NCBI RefSeq assembly: GCF_014836955.1
Contig: NZ_JACSPV010000007.1
Span: forward strand, 1 to 64,000
Direction of reading: 5' to 3'
DNA: 64,000 nt
From: Bacillus norwichensis
GTDB lineage: Bacteria > Bacillota > Bacilli > Bacillales > Bacillaceae_C
A program made the translations under genes and the position numbers. The notes under the pieces were generated by a model, which searched no databases, was not told the DNA's origin, and worked only from the letters and a program-made list of their open reading frames with translations. Below, piece after piece: positions 14,940 through 22,777 of the stretch (position 1 is the stretch's first letter; each line of letters begins with the position of its first letter).

Positions 14940-14951
14940 CTTTATATCAAT
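14904..14951 (-). terminator. Long inverted repeat, likely terminator of the 14986 gene
   Basis: ATTGATATAAAG (14904-14915) and its exact complement (14940-14951) form a 12-bp stem with a 24-base loop. Read leftward it ends in TTTT, so it probably terminates the gene ending at 14986; rightward it has no T-run. Confidence 0.5.
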
Positions 14952-14985
14952 ACTGGGGGAAAATTGGGAATATTGCACTTGTTTA

Positions 14986-15621
14986 TTATCTTCTTTCTAA
15001 CTTTCCCTTAAATTCTTCACATTGTTGGATCACATATTTAGGAAGCTTTTTCTTATCAGCTTCACATAGATAATTAAAGTTTAATTTTGTCCTATTTCCT
15101 TTTACACGAATGAAAACAGATGCTACACTTTCATCAGGGTAGATATTCGCAGACACGGTATATTTACCATTTGGGGCATCCCACTTGTGGCGAGTGGCTG
15201 CTCCTTCTTTGCTTTCTTGAATATCATTAAATTTAGAATCCATAAGCAAAACAAGGAACGGTTTGTTTAAATCTGCTTTATGTAGGTCGTAAATTTGTGC
15301 TGGTGTTAAAGGATAGTCTTCTAATTTATCAACATGCCATTGAAGTAATTTTGTGATAAATAATTTTTCCAGTGCTTCTTTTCTATCTAAATTAAACAAA
15401 TTTACAAATTCTGTTTTTGTTAATGAGCTATTCTCTAATCTTTTTCTGTGAATTGAATTTAATACAAAAAATGCTCTATTTTCTCTCTCAGTGAATGACT
15501 CTTGTAAAACCTCCACAAAATCTTCTCGGGAATTAACTAGCGACTGAATCATGTTTAATACCATTCCTGCCTTTTCATTTACTTCAAAAAAATCTACAAC
15601 TTGCTCCTGAACTGCTAACAT
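14986..15621 (-). CDS. Hypothetical phage protein, 211 aa
   Basis: Soluble protein with a helical N-terminal region (about 1-115) and a C-terminal domain (about 120-211) of alternating beta strands (KYTVSANIYPDESVASVFIR). An AGAGGTTAA-type ribosome binding site precedes the ATG. It lies between two regulators on the opposite strand to both. No family recognised; such positions often hold superinfection or host-interaction genes, but nothing in the sequence shows this. Confidence 0.55.
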   Translation of the reverse strand: MLAVQEQVVDFFEVNEKAGMVLNMIQSLVNSREDFVEVLQESFTERENRAFFVLNSIHRKRLENSSLTKTEFVNLFNLDRKEALEKLFITKLLQWHVDKLEDYPLTPAQIYDLHKADLNKPFLVLLMDSKFNDIQESKEGAATRHKWDAPNGKYTVSANIYPDESVASVFIRVKGNRTKLNFNYLCEADKKKLPKYVIQQCEEFKGKLERR

Positions 15622-15742
15622 TTTAACCTCTCCCTTATTCCATAATTAGACTTGAATTGCTTTATCCGCTCCTACGAAAACTTCGATGTAAAAACAAAAT
15701 CACACACTTAACAAAAGTCCTGCAATCATCTACCACTCCTTT

Positions 15743-15831
15743 ACTTATTAAGTTTTACTTGTTAGGTTAAATATACTCTAATTATTTTCAAGTGTCAACA
15801 ACTTTAACTAAAAAAGTTTTACTTAATAAGT
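15743..15831. promoter_or_regulatory. Paired palindromic operator sites
   Basis: ACTTATTAAGT (15743-15753) and ACTTAATAAGT (15821-15831) are near-identical palindromes. Each overlaps a copy of AAGTTTTACTT (15750-15760 and 15814-15824). They lie between the divergent genes at 15621 (minus) and 15871 (plus) and are probably bound by the HTH protein encoded next door. Confidence 0.5.
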
Positions 15832-15870
15832 AAAGTGTTTTATAGTAATCTTATAGGGGAGGGGATAACA

Positions 15871-16179
15871 ATGAGTGAATCAAAAAAGAAAAGAGATATT
15901 AAACCAATTAATGAGTGTGATTTTGTTATAAATTTACCTAAAACTCTTCAAGAATTAGGACTTACAAGGAATGCACTTGCTGTAGAATCAAAGATTAGAC
16001 CTTTAACAATCAATGAAATAGCCAGTGGTAAAGTAAAACAGATCAACTTTAGCACCCTTGAATCAATCCTAGAAGCTTTAAATCGAATAGTGAAAGAAAA
16101 AGGTATAGATAAACAATATAAAGTATCAGACGTATTCGAATATCAATTTGGGGAGGACACAAAAGAGGATAGTGAGTAA
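15871..16179 (+). CDS. XRE-family regulator, 102 aa
   Basis: Helix-turn-helix at about residues 27-70 (LQELGLTRNALAVESKIRPL, then NEIASGKVKQINFSTLESIL), the Cro/CI layout used by many element-borne regulators. I choose ATG 15871 because AGGGGAGGGG lies just before it; an earlier ATG at 15835 has no site. The lipoprotein gene follows 28 bases downstream, so this regulator probably controls itself and that gene through the palindromes upstream. Confidence 0.75.
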   Translation: MSESKKKRDIKPINECDFVINLPKTLQELGLTRNALAVESKIRPLTINEIASGKVKQINFSTLESILEALNRIVKEKGIDKQYKVSDVFEYQFGEDTKEDSE

Positions 16180-16207
16180 TTCTTTGTAGTAAAAGGAGCT
16201 TAAAAAC

Positions 16208-16876
16208 ATGAATAAAAAGAATTTCTTTATCTTATTAACAGTAGTTTTAATGGCGGTGTTTATATCTGCTTGCGGGAGTCAATCTGAACAAAATAACGAA
16301 GATAGCGATAGGAAAGATAAGGTTACTAAAGAAGAAAATAAAAATAATGAAAAAGCAGGCGAAGGAAATTCTCCTAACAAAAATGTCGAAGAGTTTGATA
16401 AAGGCAATATTAAAGATACAACTTCAACTGATCATTTTGAACAAGATGAAAACACAGTTGGGGATTCAAGTAGTAGTGAAGAAAAAGATCCGCTTTCCGA
16501 TTATTCAGCAAAGGAAATTGAATATGCTCGTGTTTGGTTGGAAGTAGTGGGTAATAAAGATATAGACACACTCAAGGTTAGCCATCCTTCAGAAGAAGAA
16601 TCAGTAAGTGTTAAGTATCCAGAAGGTGTAGTACACTTGTTTACAGATTTTCTAGCAGGGGGGAACGTATACTATAATAGTAACGGAGACGGAAGCATTA
16701 ATTTATATGATTTTCCTACTCGTTGGCCTTCTCCTGAACAATTAAAAGAAGAAAGAAATCAAACAATGGAAGAATACATCCAAGATATTAATGATAACCC
16801 TGAGAAAGTGATGATTGATCCAGGGGATGATGAAGAAGTCGAAAAAATAATTAAAAAAATAGAAATTTTAGATTGA
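16208..16876 (+). CDS. Lipoprotein, likely cargo gene
   Basis: A 222-residue lipoprotein: signal peptide of about 21 residues ending in lipobox ISAC (Cys22), a low-complexity Asn/Glu/Lys-rich linker to about residue 95, then an acidic folded domain (about 98-222) containing YARVWLEVVGN and DGSINLYDFPTRWPSPEQ. Lgt would lipidate Cys22 after export. Not needed for phage growth as far as can be seen, so it is probably a lysogenic-conversion gene. Ribosome binding site AAAGGAG is 10 bases before ATG. Ligand unknown. Confidence 0.75.
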   Translation: MNKKNFFILLTVVLMAVFISACGSQSEQNNEDSDRKDKVTKEENKNNEKAGEGNSPNKNVEEFDKGNIKDTTSTDHFEQDENTVGDSSSSEEKDPLSDYSAKEIEYARVWLEVVGNKDIDTLKVSHPSEEESVSVKYPEGVVHLFTDFLAGGNVYYNSNGDGSINLYDFPTRWPSPEQLKEERNQTMEEYIQDINDNPEKVMIDPGDDEEVEKIIKKIEILD

Positions 16877-16914
16877 ACAAACGGGTGCGATTCTTTAAGA
16901 AAGAAAAAGTGAAT

Positions 16915-16952
16915 GGTCGATACGTATTAGTCATGTACAATATGTATCGACC
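16915..16952 (+). terminator. Terminator after the lipoprotein gene
   Basis: A 14-bp stem (GGTCGATACGTATT with AATATGTATCGACC, one G-U) around a 10-base loop, followed by TCTATTTTTATG. Confidence 0.75.
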
Positions 16953-17328
16953 TCTATTTTTATGACTTTCTACGATTTAGATCTTGATATCCTCCATTTG
17001 CTATTGGATATTTTTGTCCAACTGTAATGTAATCAATGATTTCAACGATTCCAAATTTGGAATCCCCTCAAATTTAACCAACGGAGAATTCCGTTCGTTA
17101 AATATCTTTATTGAAATTAAGTATATTGGGATTTTGGACTCCCAAGATTTCGGGAGACGTCAATTTTTCATTTCCACTATATATTTAAACAGTCAAAATA
17201 AAGAACATCCTTGCTTCTTATTGGCTAAAAAAGGCTGTGATGTTGTGATAATGAAGAAATCACGACCCTGTAGTTTTGCAGACTCCAGATTTGGATTGTG
17301 GTCTAAAATGGCAACATAACCATTGATG
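16953..17328. other. Gene-free stretch
   Basis: No supported gene. Short frames on both strands (for example minus-strand VAILDHNPNLESAKLQGRDF near 17300) look partly coding but have no start signal or recognised relative. Possibly decayed mobile DNA. Confidence 0.4.
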
Positions 17329-18122
17329 TCACACATTCAGCAAGACACGTTGATTCTCTTCAGTCATGTATGCCAATTGCTCTGCTGCTGTTGTACCTAT
17401 TTTCTTGGATGAGACTAAGGATTGGAGTTGCGGGATGAGATCGTGGAGTTTTAGGATTCGCTTAGTAGTGCGTTCGGTTTCTCCGATAGTGTCGGCTATA
17501 TCAGAAACTGTGCCATTTTGTCCTAGTTTTGTCGGACGCCCATCCCTAACGCCCCAATATTCCCGCAAGAAATTCGCTATTCTGCTTTTCTTTATCGGGT
17601 CAGTTTCGGCTTGTCCTCTCCGATAAAGTCCGCTATGTCTTGTCGAGTTTTCAAGTGGTCATTTTGTCCACTTGCCCTCTCCGATTACATCTGCTATATC
17701 ACCTAGGCCATTTTGTCCTAGGTTTGTCGGATACCGAACCGCCATTTTGACGGTTTGCTATGTCTGCCGTTGTTTTAGATTGGACATTTTGTCCACTCAT
17801 AGTATGCCGATTCATTCCGTGTCTAACGCCCCAATACTCCTTCAAAAAATTAGCAATCCTACTCTTTTTAATCGGATCAGTTTCCGCTTGCCCTCTCCGA
17901 TAGTGTCGGCTATATCACCTAGGCCATTTTGTCCTAGGTTGCCTCCGCCATTTTGGCGAACCCTATCGTGTTGATTAGTTCCGTTTTGCCTCCGCCATTT
18001 TGATATATCAGTTAGGCCATTTTGTCCTAACTCTTTTCTCGTTCCCTGATTGACTCCCCAAAACTCCTTCAAGAAATTAGCTATCCTACTTTTCTTTATC
18101 GGGTCAGTTTCCGCCTGTCCTC
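17329..18122 (-). pseudogene. Decayed ParB-like gene with internal tandem duplications
   Basis: Three copies of a segment coding GQAETDPIKKSRIANFL then EYWGV or EFWGV occur in a row. A sub-segment coding DIAD-x-IGE occurs at 17481-17502, 17616-17639, 17677-17700 and 17892-17916. Only the last copy runs on into TERTTKRILKLHDLIPQLQ and TTAAEQLAYMTEENQ, the HTH and C-terminal region of ParB-like plasmid/element proteins. Frames shift at the copy borders and stops interrupt them; the N-terminal nuclease-like domain is absent. AGGACAAAATGGCC-like words recur in the variable spacers. The gene is not functional as a whole, but its 79-residue last piece (17329-17568) is open. Confidence 0.6.
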
Positions 18123-18725
18123 ACTATTAATATAGTATCGCAAACGATATATTTCATCGCATTTTTTTGACACAATGACTTGACTTTGATCTTACGCCCT
18201 TATACTTTTGGTTGAGGTGTATGGACAACGGCTTGGAAGCAAAGTTGTTGCCTACGCTCAATTGACTAAAAAAATAATCAAATGAACATAGGCAAGCGAC
18301 ACTTTTGTATATCGGGTTATGGTATCCGTATTGTTTAGCCCCTGTTTAGTCGTGGATTATTCATCCAAACAAGCCTACTGTCAAAAGTTTGCCCATGACA
18401 GGTTTTGAGAGTCCAAATTTGTATTCTCATACTTATAGCTTATCTTGCAGGTATATCTACCTCAAACTTTCCACCGAACCGTTAATTGCCGTTCTCGCAA
18501 TTCAGCAACGGACATAAACAGGGTAATGTCATTTGTTGCCTAGGCTTAGTTATTGCATCGGTTAAGCCATAACCTTTCCAGTTTTTTTTGTTCTTGGTGT
18601 GAGTTGGCTGTCCACCAATGGAATACCCTGCCCTTTTAGGCAATAGGAAATTAAACCTTGCAAACTACAATTTTTTTGCGTAGAATGAAGGCAGGGTATA
18701 TCCTATTCAGTTGTGAGTAGGGTGA
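18123..18725. other. Noncoding region rich in inverted repeats
   Basis: No gene is seen in about 600 bases, but complementary pairs are frequent: TTGCCTA/TAGGCAA (18250-18296 area), CTGTCA/TGACAG around 18380-18400, CCGTT...ATTGC/GCAAT...AACGG near 18478-18515, and GGAATACCCTGCC/GGCAGGGTATATCC around 18619-18704. Possibilities include a replication or transfer origin, a structured RNA, or decayed DNA. Confidence 0.35.
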
Positions 18726-18878
18726 TTAACGAACCGAGTCATGAGTGATTGCCGTCACTTGTGACTCTTTTTGTATTTCTTGTTTAAATGAATCCCATCC
18801 ATATAGGTAGATATTTATAGCTGCAAGCCCTAGAAGTGTTAAGGGTATAAAGCCTATGACAAAGAATAAAGCCCCCAT
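18726..18878 (-). CDS. Small membrane protein, 50 aa
   Basis: One hydrophobic segment (FFVIGFIPLTLLGLAAINIY, about residues 5-24) and a polar C-terminus. AAGGAGG lies 13 bases before the ATG, a little far. It follows the 77-aa gene in the same direction near the integrase. Its 3' end overlaps the hairpin at 18736-18767, which weakens the case slightly. Function unknown. Confidence 0.5.
   Translation of the reverse strand: MGALFFVIGFIPLTLLGLAAINIYLYGWDSFKQEIQKESQVTAITHDSVR
18736..18767 (+). terminator. Hairpin with rightward T-run
   Basis: GAGTCA-TG-AGTGA and TCACT-TG-TGACTC pair around TTGCCG, followed on the plus strand by TTTTTG. It would end rightward transcription, though no rightward gene is seen before it; it may close a transcript from the repeat-rich region. 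Confidence 0.45.
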
Positions 18879-18916
18879 AAGGGTAAAGACACCTCCTTCC
18901 TCTGCTATCGCTAGGG

Positions 18917-19150
18917 TTATTCCTCATGAACTTTTACAACCTCAACATCAAAGTCATGTACAGTTGGATTGATCAGATTCCCGTCCGTCTGTTGGATAGA
19001 CAATTGTATTTGCTCAATGGCTGCCATATCATCAAGTTGCATTTTTCCCGTTGTTAGGGCTTCACGTTTATTTTGTGCTTCAACCTCAATTGAAATTGGT
19101 AACTTGATAAATGCGAAAACTTCATATTTTTGTTTGGTAATTGTTGGCAT
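18917..19150 (-). CDS. Small hypothetical protein, 77 aa
   Basis: Starts at ATG with AGGAGG 8 bases upstream. The first half (YEVFAFIKLPISIEVEAQNK) is beta-prone, and the last part is acidic. It follows the 69-aa gene and integrase in the same direction with short gaps, so it is probably co-transcribed. No family recognised; it might assist integration or excision by position only. Confidence 0.6.
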   Translation of the reverse strand: MPTITKQKYEVFAFIKLPISIEVEAQNKREALTTGKMQLDDMAAIEQIQLSIQQTDGNLINPTVHDFDVEVVKVHEE

Positions 19151-19179
19151 TGTAATTCCTCCTGATTATTTCAATTTGA

Positions 19180-19389
19180 TTAGTACTGGCATTCTTGTGG
19201 AAGAAGATGTTTGACTTGATCAGTCCAGTAGTCAAAGAAAACAGCCATTTCTTCGCCCTGCATATCGAGTATTCTTTTGCCGTATGGGAGTATGGTAAAA
19301 TCTTCAATGACAATGGAATCCATATCAAAGTTATCCTCGATCCAATTCATTACTTTTTGCTCGTATTGGTTGAATTGATCTGTTTGCAT
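19180..19389 (-). CDS. Small hypothetical protein, 69 aa
   Basis: I start at ATG 19389 (MQTDQFNQYEQK) because AGGAGGGACAAGCC places a ribosome binding site 8 bases upstream; a longer frame to 19437 overlaps the integrase. Acidic protein with many aromatic residues (AVFFDYWTDQVKH). It begins 16 bases after the integrase stop. Function unknown. Confidence 0.6.
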   Translation of the reverse strand: MQTDQFNQYEQKVMNWIEDNFDMDSIVIEDFTILPYGKRILDMQGEEMAVFFDYWTDQVKHLLPQECQY

Positions 19390-19405
19390 GGCTTGTCCCT
19401 CCTGA

Positions 19406-20410
19406 TTAAATATCTTCAAAACCATCCTCAATGACATTTTCTAAGTCTTTACCGTAAATCTGAACATACCTTTTTAATACTTCTAATGATTGGTGTCCTG
19501 TTAGGCGTTGCAATACGAAAAGGTTTGTACCTGCTTCAACTTTAAGACGGCAGAATGTCCTTCTAAACGCATGAGGACTTACAGTAACACTTTTATTAAC
19601 CCCTGTAATATCCCCATAATGTTTCAATCTGCTTTGAATTGATCTTTCATTTAATGGGCGATTCTCCACACTGATAAATAAGGAATCATGATCTAATACC
19701 CCACGTTCGGTAATATAATATTTCAGTACGGTCTTTAAACGGTCTGTAAGGGGTATTCTACGTGCATAACGGTTTTTGGTACGTTGCACGTTGATTGCTC
19801 CCTTTCCTTCAAATGACACGTCTTGTACTTCCAATGAGGTTAATTCAGTAAGCCTTATGCCAGTATGGGCAAAGACTAACATTAAAGTCAGGTCTCTCAA
19901 TCCAACAAATGTATTAAGGTCAGGGGCATCAAGTAATTTTTTCAGTTGGCTTTTTGAAAAGGTAGCCCCTACTTCATGACGCTCCTTTAACTTTGCAACT
20001 CCCTCATAAGGATTGGAATTGACATAACCTTTATTGATTAAATAATTGTAAAATGTTTTTCCGGCTGTTAGTCTTGAATTAATCGTGGTTATTGCGCTGC
20101 CTGCCTTTTGATGATGGATGATTAAATTTTCAATATCTTTCGTTGTAACTTTTTGAACATTATCAAGGGGAACATCAAGTTCAGCAAAAGCCCTCATTGT
20201 CTGTTTTAATTCTTTTTGATAATACTGAATTGTATATGGGGAAAGCCCTTTGATCTGACATTGTTTTAAAAAATCAGTTGAAGCATCTGAAAAGGTTATT
20301 GTTTTTTCTTTTTGAATAGGTTCAAAGTTTTGTACTTCAACCTTTTTTAAAACGTCTCTTCTTTTTTTAATTTTGAGGAAACCTCCTTTGCATATTTTGC
20401 AAGGGGTCAT
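19406..20410 (-). CDS. Tyrosine integrase of the element
   Basis: A 334-residue phage-type integrase adjoining the tRNA-Arg gene. The core-binding domain (about 40-130) and catalytic domain carry R186 (HTGIRLTEL), K212, H280 and R283 (HAFRR), H306 (TGHQS) and nucleophile Y315. It would recombine the element's attP with the 3' end of the tRNA. The N-terminus is odd: the ATG at 20410 has no ribosome binding site, while AAAGGAGG sits inside the frame 10 bases before an ATT codon (residue 14), so the true start may be downstream. The first residues (CKICKGG) suggest a small zinc-like motif if translated. Confidence 0.88.
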   Translation of the reverse strand: MTPCKICKGGFLKIKKRRDVLKKVEVQNFEPIQKEKTITFSDASTDFLKQCQIKGLSPYTIQYYQKELKQTMRAFAELDVPLDNVQKVTTKDIENLIIHHQKAGSAITTINSRLTAGKTFYNYLINKGYVNSNPYEGVAKLKERHEVGATFSKSQLKKLLDAPDLNTFVGLRDLTLMLVFAHTGIRLTELTSLEVQDVSFEGKGAINVQRTKNRYARRIPLTDRLKTVLKYYITERGVLDHDSLFISVENRPLNERSIQSRLKHYGDITGVNKSVTVSPHAFRRTFCRLKVEAGTNLFVLQRLTGHQSLEVLKRYVQIYGKDLENVIEDGFEDI

Positions 20411-20473
20411 TATGTCGTGGTAGTTTTCGTGGTATTATTTCATGAAAAAATCGGCTAAAATTGAACACAAAAA

Positions 20474-20510
20474 AGGTGTTCCCACGAAAATAAATTCAAT
20501 GGAAACACCT
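20474..20510 (-). terminator. Terminator downstream of tRNA-Arg
   Basis: Read leftward: AGGTGTTTCC and GGGAACACCT form a 10-bp stem, followed by TTTTTT. It separates the tRNA from the integrase gene and presumably came with the element's attachment region or was conserved by it. Confidence 0.75.
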
Positions 20511-20532
20511 TTAAATCAACGTTTCGGAGAAA

Positions 20533-20604
20533 CGCCCTCGGCAGGAATCGAACCCACATTTCAAGAACCGGAATCTTGCGTGTTATCCGTTACACTACGA
20601 GGGC
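20533..20604 (-). tRNA. tRNA-Arg (anticodon CCG)
   Basis: The minus strand folds as a tRNA: acceptor GCCCTCG/CGAGGGC with discriminator G, anticodon stem CAAGA/TCTTG with loop TTCCGGT (anticodon CCG, reading CGG), and T-arm containing GGTTCGATTCC. CCA is not encoded. Its 3' end faces the integrase, so it is the likely attachment site of the element to the left. The other attachment end is outside the window. Confidence 0.93.
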
Positions 20605-20736
20605 AAATTTTTACCGTACGATATATGATTATAATCGATAAATATGAAGCTTGCAACCCTTAATATAGTTTAAAATATGGCGAGTTGGTTAATATGGTGG
20701 TAGGACATTCTTCTTTTGTCAGGAAAAAGCGAATCG

Positions 20737-20766
20737 TTTGACCTTTCTTGACCATCAATGTATGAT
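20737..20766 (+). promoter_or_regulatory. clpP promoter with CtsR operator
   Basis: -35 TTGACC (20738-20743), 17-base spacer, -10 TATGAT (20761-20766). The tandem heptads TTTGACC-TTT-CTTGACC (20737-20753; complement GGTCAAG-AAA-GGTCAAA) match the CtsR heat-shock repressor box and overlap the promoter, so clpP should be derepressed by heat and protein stress. Confidence 0.85.
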
Positions 20767-20835
20767 AACATTACACATGAAGTTACTACAATGAAACTGA
20801 CCGATTGATTAGACAGTTTAAAGAGGAGGAGAAAA

Positions 20836-21438
20836 ATGAATTTAATTCCAACAGTTATTGAGCAAACAAATCGCGGGGAACGAGCATACGACATTTATTC
20901 AAGGTTACTTAAGGACCGGATCATCATGCTTGGCAGTGGGATAGACGATAATGTGGCAAACTCAATTGTCGCACAGCTTTTATTCCTTGAAGCGGAAAAC
21001 CCTGAAAAAGATATATCCATTTACATTAACAGCCCAGGCGGCAGTATCACAGCCGGCATGGCAATCTACGATACAATGCAGTTCATCAAACCGAATGTTC
21101 AAACCATTTGCATCGGTATGGCGGCTTCTATGGGAGCTTTCCTGCTTGCAGCTGGAACAAAGGGCAAACGTTACGCATTGCCAAATAGTGAAGTAATGAT
21201 TCACCAGCCTCTTGGAGGCGCTCAAGGACAGGCAACTGAAATTGAGATTGCAGCAAGACGTATTTTGTTCATGCGTGAAAAGCTCAACAAAATCTTGGCT
21301 GAACGTACTGGACAACCGCTTGAAGTGATTGAGCGAGATACTGACCGCGATAACTTCATGACTGCGGAAAAAGCGAAAGAATATGGTTTGATTGATCACA
21401 TCATTGACCGAAATGAAGGCTTTACTAAAGAAAAGTAA
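20836..21438 (+). CDS. clpP: ATP-dependent Clp protease proteolytic subunit
   Basis: The 200-residue serine peptidase forms the double-ring proteolytic core used with ClpX, ClpC or ClpE in the cytoplasm. The catalytic triad is S98 (GMAASMG), H123 (MIHQPLGG) and D172 (TDRDNF); the oxyanion segment INSPGGSI is present. Ribosome binding site AGAGGAGGAG. Monocistronic, with a CtsR-controlled promoter and a terminator behind it. It is the first chromosomal gene beyond the tRNA and is convergent with crh, as expected for this locus in Bacillus. Confidence 0.97.
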   Translation: MNLIPTVIEQTNRGERAYDIYSRLLKDRIIMLGSGIDDNVANSIVAQLLFLEAENPEKDISIYINSPGGSITAGMAIYDTMQFIKPNVQTICIGMAASMGAFLLAAGTKGKRYALPNSEVMIHQPLGGAQGQATEIEIAARRILFMREKLNKILAERTGQPLEVIERDTDRDNFMTAEKAKEYGLIDHIIDRNEGFTKEK

Positions 21439-21453
21439 AATGACCGCCAAAAA

Positions 21454-21493
21454 GGCTATCCTGAAAGTCTGTCAAAAGACTCAAAGGATAGCC
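21454..21493. terminator. Terminator between clpP and crh
   Basis: GGCTATCCT and AGGATAGCC form the outer stem with AGTCT/AGACT inside, followed by CTTTTGTTG on the plus strand. It probably serves the two convergent genes. Confidence 0.8.
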
Positions 21494-21507
21494 CTTTTGT
21501 TGTTTCA

Positions 21508-21765
21508 TTAGCGGTCATTTTCAACGAAATCCGCCAGTGTATGAATCGCATCTTCTTCATCCGGTCCTTCAGCAATCAATTTAATCGATGCTCCAGTTCC
21601 GGCTGCAAGGCTCATCAAGCCCATAATGCTTTTTGCATTAACCTTTTTACCGTCTTTTTCAATGAAGACATCTGATGAAAAACGGTTAGCCTCCTGCACA
21701 AATTGCGCTGCTGGTCTAGCTTGCAATCCTGATTTCAATCCTACTGTTACTTCTTTTTCTGCCAA
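21508..21765 (-). CDS. crh: HPr-like catabolite regulator Crh
   Basis: An 85-residue HPr-fold protein. Position 15 is Gln (GLQARPAA) instead of the phosphocarrier His, and the regulatory Ser46 (NAKSIMGLMSL) is kept. That combination defines Crh, which is phosphorylated by HprK on Ser46 and acts as CcpA co-effector rather than in sugar transport. Last gene of the rapZ-mgfK-whiA-crh operon, 28 bases after whiA, with AGGAGG before ATG. Its kinase gene hprK lies at 31.2 kb. Confidence 0.95.
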   Translation of the reverse strand: MAEKEVTVGLKSGLQARPAAQFVQEANRFSSDVFIEKDGKKVNAKSIMGLMSLAAGTGASIKLIAEGPDEEDAIHTLADFVENDR

Positions 21766-21793
21766 TTTGCTTCCTCCTTCATTTTTCTCAAAC

Positions 21794-22753
21794 TTATTTT
21801 TTATTAATCAAAAGAGATGGATCGCCTGAGCGAAGCTTATCTGCTATTTCATCAATTTTTCGCAGGCGATGATTGATGCCTGATTTGCTGATTTGTCCAC
21901 TTGACACCATTTCACCCAACTCCTTGAGAGTAACATCTTGATGGGTCATCCTAAGCTCTGCGATTTCTCGGAGTCTCTCCGGCAAATACTCAAGCCCGAC
22001 AGTCTCCTGGATGAAACGGATATTTTCAACCTGTCTCAGAGCCGCGCCGATTGTCTTATTCAAGTTGGCAGTTTCACAGTTGACCAGCCTGTTGACTGAA
22101 TTACGCATGTCCCGGACTATCCGAATATCCTCAAAGCGGAGCAGTGCATTGTGAGCTCCGATAATATTCAAGAATTCGGTTATCTTCTCAGCCTCTTTCA
22201 AATAGGTAATATAACCGTTTTTCCTTTCAAGGGTCTTGCTGTTCAACCCATACTCGTTCATGAGTTCACATAACGATTCGTTATGCTCTTTATAAAGTGA
22301 AAAAATCTCAAGATGATAGGATGATCTCTCTGGATTATTGACTGACCCTCCTGCAAGGAAAGCCCCTCGCATATAGGACCTTTTGCAACACTTCTTATTG
22401 ATCAATACGGAAGAAATTTCACGTATGGACATGAAATTGTCGTCAAGAATCATCAAATCTTTCAATATGACTTCAGCATTCTCTTTTAAGCGGACAATAT
22501 ATACATTATTTTTCTTTAAACGCATTTTCTTCCGCACAAGCAACTCAACTGCTACATCATATTTCCTTTTGATTAAAATATATATCCTCCTCGCGATTGC
22601 TGCATTCTCAGTTTGAACATTCACAATCAATTCACGGTTGGAAAAAGATAATGAACCGTTCATCCTGATCAGCGCTGAAAGCTCCGCCTTTAAGCAGCAA
22701 TCCTTTAAAGGAATATTTGTCAGTTCCTTTTTCGTTTCCGAGGCAAAAGACAT
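21794..22753 (-). CDS. whiA: WhiA, sporulation/division-associated DNA-binding protein
   Basis: 319 residues from ATG 22753 ([12 protein letters not shown]), chosen because AAGGAGGAAGCGACA precedes it and family members begin this way; an upstream in-frame ATG lacks a site. An N-terminal LAGLIDADG-like homing-endonuclease fold (nuclease-dead in the family) is followed by a C-terminal helix-turn-helix ([20 protein letters not shown], about 265-285). In Bacillus, WhiA influences cell division and chromosome segregation. Operon partner of mgfK. Confidence 0.95.
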   Translation of the reverse strand: MSFASETKKELTNIPLKDCCLKAELSALIRMNGSLSFSNRELIVNVQTENAAIARRIYILIKRKYDVAVELLVRKKMRLKKNNVYIVRLKENAEVILKDLMILDDNFMSIREISSVLINKKCCKRSYMRGAFLAGGSVNNPERSSYHLEIFSLYKEHNESLCELMNEYGLNSKTLERKNGYITYLKEAEKITEFLNIIGAHNALLRFEDIRIVRDMRNSVNRLVNCETANLNKTIGAALRQVENIRFIQETVGLEYLPERLREIAELRMTHQDVTLKELGEMVSSGQISKSGINHRLRKIDEIADKLRSGDPSLLINKK

Positions 22754-22777
22754 TGTCGCTTCCTCCTTTACCAACGT

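Noticed and set aside
16984-17319. 111-codon plus-strand frame
   Set aside because: No ribosome binding site and no recognisable motif; better explained as a chance frame in gene-poor DNA.
18123-18725. Group I or group II intron
   Set aside because: No intron-encoded protein, no domain V-like hairpin and no interrupted gene were seen.
20442-20663. 73-codon plus-strand frame
   Set aside because: It runs antisense through the tRNA-Arg gene and its terminator, and has no family resemblance.
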